A stretch of 28,914 bases of DNA from an uncultured Lachnospiraceae bacterium (GTDB lineage Bacteria > Bacillota > Clostridia > Lachnospirales > Lachnospiraceae), in assembly GCA_910579935.1 (NCBI GenBank), contig CAJTVQ010000051.1:1-28914 (forward strand), read 5' to 3'. Of the stretch, positions 24,649-28,914 are shown in pieces (positions within the stretch are counted from its first letter, which is position 1; each line of letters starts with the position of its first letter). Both the position numbers and the translations under genes were made by a program. The notes under the pieces are model-generated. The model ran no database searches and was not told where the DNA came from. It saw only the letters and a list, made by a program, of their open reading frames with translations.

Positions 24649-25143
24649 TCAATCCGTAAATACCTTTCTCGGCGCAATATTCTTAATAGCCTTGATCATA
24701 TCTTCATTCGGCTCCAAAATCACCTTTTCCCCGCTGTCATAATACATCACGTATCTGGCTTCCGGCTGCTTTGCTTCTCCGGAGCTGTAATCAACGGACT
24801 TTGCATTCCGGTTCTTAAAGCTGTCCAAATGATAAGAATTCACGGGCGCAAAAATTTCCATGCGGTTTAAATCATACTGCGCCACTCTCTTCCTTTTTGT
24901 CTTGGCCATAACCTTGTCCACGGTAAGTTCCTTATCCAGATACAGATACTCATATTCCAGTTCCGCATTCATATAAACAAAATAAGCGATTACCGCCATC
25001 AGCAGTCCGACGATCAGCGCCGGCGAAAAGATAAAGCCCAAAAAGATAAAAGCAACCGCCAGCATGATCGTAAGCGCCCGGAGGAAATTCTTTATCGGAT
25101 TCGACTTTTTCTTTATCAGACATTCCACGTATGTTTCATTCAT
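24649..25143 (-). CDS. DUF6106 family membrane protein
   Basis: About 164 residues; I recognise it as DUF6106, function unknown. The N-terminus is basic (IKKKSNPIKNFLRA) and two hydrophobic helices (about residues 22-42 and 44-62) form a hairpin. A soluble cytoplasmic-side domain follows, containing YLYLDKELTVDKV, KRVAQYDLNRMEIFAP and EKVILEPNEDM, a PH-like pattern of strands. ATG 25143 has AGGATGG upstream; ATG 25155 is possible but too close to that site. It has its own promoter (25212-25240). The stop codon lies inside a 9-bp hairpin (24634-24660) that also approaches the guaB promoter. Confidence 0.75.
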   Translation of the reverse strand: MNETYVECLIKKKSNPIKNFLRALTIMLAVAFIFLGFIFSPALIVGLLMAVIAYFVYMNAELEYEYLYLDKELTVDKVMAKTKRKRVAQYDLNRMEIFAPVNSYHLDSFKNRNAKSVDYSSGEAKQPEARYVMYYDSGEKVILEPNEDMIKAIKNIAPRKVFTD

Positions 25144-25211
25144 TCCATTATCCATCCTATCTGTTTTATTGAACGGCCGCGTTTGGATGCGGCTTTTAAT
25201 ATTTATATGAT

Positions 25212-25240
25212 ATCATATTACAAAATGAGGAAAGTTGCAA
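25212..25240 (-). promoter_or_regulatory. Promoter of the DUF6106 gene
   Basis: TTGCAA (25235-25240), 17-base spacer, TATGAT (25212-25217) on the minus strand. A GCCGC/GCGGC hairpin follows in the leader near 25176-25194. Confidence 0.7.
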
Positions 25241-25396
25241 GAGTATACTTGGAAGTTTCCCTGATTACGAATCTGTTACTAAAAATTTTATACTCTCTTC
25301 CCATTCGTTTCATTGACACGGGACCATTAAAAAGTTATGATATTTTCATTCGATAGAATAAGTCCGCGGTACAGACTGGAAAAGAGGTAAGTGACA

Positions 25397-26158
25397 ATGG
25401 CAATACATGACGAGATAAGGGAACAGCAGCAGAAACTGAAGGGAAAGACTTTCAAGGAAAAGCTTGGATACTTTTGGGATTATTATAAAGTGCATACCAT
25501 TGTGGCTCTCATTGTTGTTATTTTAGGCGGCGCACTGATCCGGGATATCGTTACTTCCAAGGAAGAAGCTTTCTCCGCAACCCTGCTGAATGCTTACGGC
25601 AGTGAGGGACAGAGCCGTTTTGAGAACGATTTTGCAGCGTATATCGGAATTGATACGGAAATTTACAGCTGCTTTATTGATACGACTTCTACTTTGAACT
25701 ATAAAATGACTTCCGAAACCGATTTGGCAATCTTCCAGCGGCTTGTCGCCATGGCGCAGACCGGCGGGCTGGATGTGGTGACAGGTGACCTGATGCCATT
25801 TACCCATATCGCAGGAACCGGCATGTTCCTTGACCTGAGGAATGTTTTAACCGATGAAGAGTATGCCCGCTATGAACCTTATTTCTATTACATTGACGGT
25901 GTATTACTGGAAGACGATGACGATGATGTCACTTATGACTCCGACGGTTCGACCGATTTCATTGATACCAGCATCGACCATACGGACCCCTCTTCCATGG
26001 AAAAGCCAATCCCTGTGGGCATTTACCTGCCCGACAGTGCAAAGCTGAAAGAATACGGCTGCTATGCGCTCAATGGAGAAACGCCGATCTTTGGATTTAT
26101 CTTTTCTTCTGCAAGGCTGGAAACCGGAAGGCAGTTTCTGCAGTATTTAACGGAATAG
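25397..26158 (+). CDS. Single-pass membrane protein of unknown function
   Basis: 253 residues from ATG 25397, chosen because AAGAGG lies 9 bases upstream; a GTG at 25391 would be too close. The charged cytoplasmic N-terminus (HDEIREQQQKLKGKTFKEKLGYFWDYYK) resembles that of other clostridial single-pass proteins. One membrane helix (about 33-50) is followed by an extracytoplasmic domain of about 200 residues. That domain has an acidic patch (EDDDDD) and a TDLAIFQRLVAMAQTGGLDVVTGDL stretch that faintly recalls a periplasmic binding-protein fold. I cannot name the family. No operon partner. Confidence 0.75.
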   Translation: MAIHDEIREQQQKLKGKTFKEKLGYFWDYYKVHTIVALIVVILGGALIRDIVTSKEEAFSATLLNAYGSEGQSRFENDFAAYIGIDTEIYSCFIDTTSTLNYKMTSETDLAIFQRLVAMAQTGGLDVVTGDLMPFTHIAGTGMFLDLRNVLTDEEYARYEPYFYYIDGVLLEDDDDDVTYDSDGSTDFIDTSIDHTDPSSMEKPIPVGIYLPDSAKLKEYGCYALNGETPIFGFIFSSARLETGRQFLQYLTE

Positions 26159-26175
26159 TCCATGCAATCGGGTAT

Positions 26176-26206
26176 GAGGTAGGTGATTAGTTCACCTACC
26201 GACCTC
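26176..26206. repeat. Inverted repeat after the 25397 gene
   Basis: GTAGGTGA-N5-TCACCTAC with GAGG and CCTC outside it. There is no T-run, so it is not a normal terminator. It may be the edge of an old mobile element, as an accessory patch begins here. Confidence 0.5.
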
Positions 26207-26374
26207 TCACACCATATTGCGTGTCCAGATTGATACAAATATTTCCCTCGTGCTATCGTTTTTACATTTACGGCAAATGCAGTAAAATCAACACTTTTCA
26301 GAAAGGCAGATGCACCCATGCATGGGCGGCTATCGTTTTTCAAATTGAAATTGTCACACTTTCGATATTACATA

Positions 26375-26529
26375 GGAACTGTTAAGAAATAACTTTACAC
26401 TTTGACGCAGGATGAGTTCACAAAGGCAAGGCGGAAGATGGAGTCGATGCGGGCATCGACGACTGATGACAACGCGGCATTTGCGGACTCAGACAAGTCA
26501 AATGTAAAGATTTATTTCTTAACAGTTCC
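26375..26529. mobile_element. 155-bp MITE-like element
   Basis: The ends GGAACTGTTAAGAAATAA (18 bp perfect) continue as imperfect inverted repeats for about 33 bp (to TTTGAC). The interior is itself largely palindromic, with a GTCGATGCGGGCATCGAC hairpin at the centre. ATA flanks both sides (26372-26374 and 26530-26532), a possible 3-bp target duplication. There is no coding capacity, so a transposase must act in trans. The IS1380 ends nearby (CCTGAATCCGTGAA) do not match, so it is not its derivative. Confidence 0.8.
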
Positions 26530-26532
26530 ATA

Positions 26533-26587
26533 GTGTAAAATTTAACGATAACCCATTTTTCGGAGGTGCTATCGTTATTTTTTACAC
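26533..26587. terminator. Terminator-like palindrome beside the MITE
   Basis: Arms GTGTAAAATTTAACGATA and TATCGTTATTTTTTACAC match at 16 of 18 positions, with an inner ACC/GGT pair and T-rich right arm. The segment GTGCTATCGTTTTTACA at 26250-26266 and GGCTATCGTTTTT at 26328-26340 are related repeats, so the MITE may have entered an older repeated element. A 12-bp palindrome CCCATGCATGGG lies at 26315-26326. Confidence 0.5.
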
Positions 26588-26618
26588 CTATAAACCTAAC
26601 AAAATTGTAACAATCTAT

Positions 26619-26832
26619 TTATTCTGTTTCTTGCATTTCATCAATGCATTTATTCAATTCGCGTGCACTTGCAATTAGACTATCTATATCTTTTTCTTTC
26701 TGATATTTTCTACAGTCCTTTTATCAAAACGATTTTCTATATCTTTAAGTATTCTATGCGCTCTGGATTGCAATGAAGGATGCAATGCTATAACAATCCC
26801 AAAAATTCTGTAGTCAACATTTTTATGTATGT
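26619..26832 (-). pseudogene. 3' fragment of an unidentified small gene, cut by IS1380
   Basis: The minus strand reads NVDYRIFGIVIALHPSLQSR, continues to RILKDIENRFDKRTVE, then shifts frame by one base near GTAGAAAAT. It continues as KYQKEKDIDSLIASARELNK to a TAA at 26619. The helical, charged sequence looks like a real C-terminus, but I recognise no family. The 5' part is missing: the IS1380 terminal repeat begins directly at 26833. It is AT-rich and clearly decayed. Confidence 0.5.
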
Positions 26833-28548
26833 CCTGAATCCGTGAACCTTGGTTCAAATATATGAAGCGTACTGTAACGCCTCATACCACGCTAAAGTTT
26901 TTAGCTGATCCTTGATAAATTCATATATTAGAGGTCAGCAAACAGACCGCAGTACAGATAAATGCCTGCGCCAGCCTGTTCAGTTATAGAGAATCAGGTT
27001 ACTAAAGCAAAGCTGTCATAGATCCGTTTGAACGTAAACCGCCACCGGTTGCTTTTGCCGATGGATAACACCAGCCGTCCGGCGTGCTCCGTCAGATGAC
27101 CCGCAAACTGCATGAGGTTGCTGATGATCGTGCGGATCCTACGCCGGCGTACTTTCTTCCGTTCTGGGTCATCCCGTTTTTTTAGGGATTCCTGACCAAT
27201 GATCCGCAGGATATTATAGGCGATCACAGTCAGTTCCAGCACCAGCTTGTTGCTTTCAAATTTCCCGGAGGGCAGCCGTTCAACATCCATGTCCGTTTTG
27301 ATCTCGCTGTGATACTGCTCGCTTTCTCCGTGGGCATGGCAGAGACCGATGATTTCCTGGTCCGCCAGGGGAAGGTTTGTCCAGTATGTGCCAAGTTCAA
27401 TGTCCGGAACAAGAAAAATCTGCCCATTCCTGTCTGTGGTCCGCCCGGTAATCTCGTAAATTGTCCGGATACCAACGGTCTTTTCCGTTTTATCCGGCAG
27501 GGTATATGTCACATCGCGGAATGTCTGCCCCACATAGACCGTTTTTCCCTCCCGCGGCTTTTGGATGTTCGTGCAGCAGTCCCTTACGGATTCCAGCCAT
27601 TCCTCCTTACTTTCCTGCCGCGGATTGCGCTTGATGATGAAGGAAACATTATTGTACTGATAGCTTTCTTCCATGAAAATGCCTATATTTTCAGATGCAT
27701 CATTGCCGGAGTCGAGCCGGATGAGCAGGGGCTTATCGGTAAGCTGCCTGCACAGGACAATGGTTTCACGGAGGAAATCCGGTGTCTCCTTCTGGCAGTG
27801 CTGCTTCCCAATACGCAGCTGTGTATTGATGAAGTAACCTTCTGTCCCTATATAGGCCATGATTGGCGCATAGCCGTCGAATCCTTTATATGTGCGGGAA
27901 ACGCCCTCCTTTTTCGTCTTCGAGTTGTCAAACGGCGTCACATCTATATCCACCGGTACGTATCCGTTTTTGAGTGCGGAAGGTTCGATCTTCATTTCGC
28001 GGATCAGATCGACATTCGCCTGCAGAATGTCACCGCGCAGGGAATCCCCGATCATATCAAACCGCTGACGCAGGGTCTCCGCTGAAGGAATGGCATACAC
28101 AATCCCGAGGGCATACTTGTAATAGTCCGGATCATCCATCATTTCACGGACGGCTTCATACTGCGGTTTTCCCTGGCAGAGCATGCCGATATAAGTCAGA
28201 AGGATATCGCCATTTTTAATCTGCTTTTGCAGGTATTCATCGGATATGGGAGCCCGGTTGATCTTCTTTACGAAATTGCTTTTGCCAAGGATCTGTCCCA
28301 CAAATACAAGCCCACTGGGGGTGATCAGACGCTCATCGCTGAACTCTATATGTATCTTTTTCATCATAACGCCTCCATGTGTAAATCGATACATACATTA
28401 TACAGGAAGTTGCGTTGTAATGCATCAAAAGATCCATATTTTGCGCTAACCTATTGGGTTAAACAGCGGGAATATCTAAAACTCTGGCACAGAGCCATAA
28501 ACAGCGGCTATTTTGATAAAAACATGTAGCGAAATTCACGGATTCAGG
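26833..28548 (-). mobile_element. IS1380-family insertion sequence, 1716 bp
   Basis: Perfect 14-bp terminal inverted repeats (CCTGAATCCGTGAA at 26833-26846, TTCACGGATTCAGG at 28535-28548) enclose one transposase gene on the minus strand. Length and ends starting with CC suit the family. No 4-5 bp target duplication is seen: the flanks ATGT and TATT differ, although ATACATA-like sequence occurs on both sides. A later deletion or rearrangement is possible. Confidence 0.82.
26994..28364 (-). CDS. IS1380-family transposase
   Basis: DDE transposase of 456 residues, full length for the family with no internal stop, so possibly active. The first catalytic region is VPVDIDVTPFDNS (Asp139/141), the second LLIRLDSGNDASE (Asp218), and the C-terminal Glu lies in EQYHSEIKTDM (about 354). 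ATG 28364 was chosen because GGAGG is 7 bases upstream; ATG 28367 is equally in frame but only 4 bases away, and the ORF can be read to 28394 from a non-ATG codon. The N-terminus MKKIHIEFSDERL is typical. It lies between 14-bp terminal repeats. Confidence 0.92.
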   Translation of the reverse strand: MKKIHIEFSDERLITPSGLVFVGQILGKSNFVKKINRAPISDEYLQKQIKNGDILLTYIGMLCQGKPQYEAVREMMDDPDYYKYALGIVYAIPSAETLRQRFDMIGDSLRGDILQANVDLIREMKIEPSALKNGYVPVDIDVTPFDNSKTKKEGVSRTYKGFDGYAPIMAYIGTEGYFINTQLRIGKQHCQKETPDFLRETIVLCRQLTDKPLLIRLDSGNDASENIGIFMEESYQYNNVSFIIKRNPRQESKEEWLESVRDCCTNIQKPREGKTVYVGQTFRDVTYTLPDKTEKTVGIRTIYEITGRTTDRNGQIFLVPDIELGTYWTNLPLADQEIIGLCHAHGESEQYHSEIKTDMDVERLPSGKFESNKLVLELTVIAYNILRIIGQESLKKRDDPERKKVRRRRIRTIISNLMQFAGHLTEHAGRLVLSIGKSNRWRFTFKRIYDSFALVT

Positions 28549-28773
28549 TATTATTATTTGTATGTATGGTGTCCGAGTAGTTTATTACTTTTTCTGATAG
28601 CAAGTGTTTGCTTTTCCATCATTCAAATATGCAACAGTGTAGTATGGCTAAAATGTTATAGAATGAAAGATTAAAAAGCGTATTTCATCTATCTAAAATG
28701 TGTCGGCAACTTCCTGTTTATCGGGGAAATTCAAAATAGAAAATGATATAAAAATTGAATATTGTTTATCTAT
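28549..28773. other. AT-rich gap right of the IS element
   Basis: No credible gene. A minus-strand short frame begins at ATG 28622 (MMEKQTLAIRKSNKLLG) and stops at the IS edge; it may be the 5' part of the gene cut by the IS, but it does not join in frame with 26619-26832 and lacks a ribosome site. A 12-base inverted copy of 28402-28413 lies at 28707-28718. Confidence 0.4.
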
Positions 28774-28813
28774 GGTAGCGATTTATCTTAACAGAAAATC
28801 AGCTACCTTTTTT
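28774..28813 (+). terminator. Terminator-like hairpin in the leader of the last gene
   Basis: Stem GGTAGC-GATTT / AAATC-A-GCTACC followed by TTTTTT, 46 bases before the ATG at 28860. It either ends an upstream transcript or acts as an attenuator. Confidence 0.65.
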
Positions 28814-28859
28814 ATTTTCAATAACTACAAACACAGTACAGAAAGAATGAGGTATCAAG

Positions 28860-28914
28860 ATGATTGAGAGCAAGAATGACACAAGCAAAAACTTAGAAAA
28901 GGCATTGCAGGCAT
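28860..28914 (+). CDS. Start of an unidentified gene (partial, runs off the window)
   Basis: ATG 28860 follows GAGGT at a good distance. Eighteen codons are visible, beginning MIESKNDTSKNLEKAL, polar and helical. This is too little to assign a family. No consensus promoter is seen between the hairpin and the start. Confidence 0.5.
   Translation, partial: MIESKNDTSKNLEKALQA

Noticed and set aside
26159..26230. Group II intron or other mobile element end, suggested by the palindrome after the 25397 gene
   Set aside because: Only a faint resemblance from memory; no reverse transcriptase or conserved intron domain is present nearby.
28227..28529. 100-codon plus-strand frame overlapping the transposase start
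   Set aside because: It is antisense to the transposase start and the IS leader, lacks a ribosome site and has no recognisable domain.

Overview
The window looks like a chromosome segment of a low-to-middle GC clostridium, most probably a Lachnospiraceae gut anaerobe. The basis is recognition of protein families (LytTR/GHKL regulators, DUF6062, DUF6106, a clostridial-type GlnRS, an IS1380 transposase), AGGAGG-like ribosome sites and vegetative -35/-10 promoters. I saw no rRNA or tRNA gene and no CRISPR array. This is by-eye reading; no database was consulted.

Layout. (1) 1-3077: an AT-richer pair encoding an ABC ATPase (cut by the left edge) and an FtsX-type permease. It ends against a broken AbiEi-like antitoxin gene that keeps its own palindromic promoter-operator, so it looks like an acquired patch. 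(2) 3157-9332: two half-size ABC exporters (minus strand) diverging from a LytTR response regulator and a GHKL kinase with no membrane domain, then a metallophosphoesterase pseudogene. (3) 9273-13957: an M19 dipeptidase, a PfkB-like protein with an altered catalytic motif and a large hybrid histidine kinase, all minus strand. (4) 14140-17895: DUF6062 protein, TetR regulator, an acidic alanine-rich membrane-anchored protein and a soluble CZB-type chemoreceptor, separated by clear terminators. (5) 17970-22155: glnS, a DUF2225 zinc-finger-like protein and a MocR-type regulator, tightly packed in one direction. (6) 22200-25240: a hairpin-rich intergenic block, an XRE regulator, guaB with a striking dyad around its promoter, and a DUF6106 membrane protein. 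(7) 25397-28914: a membrane-anchored protein of unknown function, then an accessory patch with a 155-bp MITE-like element, terminator-like palindromes, a broken small gene, a full-length IS1380-family insertion sequence with 14-bp terminal repeats, and the start of a gene behind a terminator-like leader hairpin.

How the parts may work together. The divergent exporter pair and LytTR/GHKL genes have the layout of a signal-responsive export module, but no signal peptide gene was found. The glnS-DUF2225-mocR run is probably one transcript. guaB is the best candidate for specific regulation, because a 17-bp inverted repeat brackets its -10 box. The two ends of the window, with an antitoxin relic, MITE and IS, are the plastic parts. 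No single clearly new system stands out; the strongest leads are the guaB dyad, the GAGN PfkB-like protein, the hairpin block upstream of glnS and the antitoxin relic.
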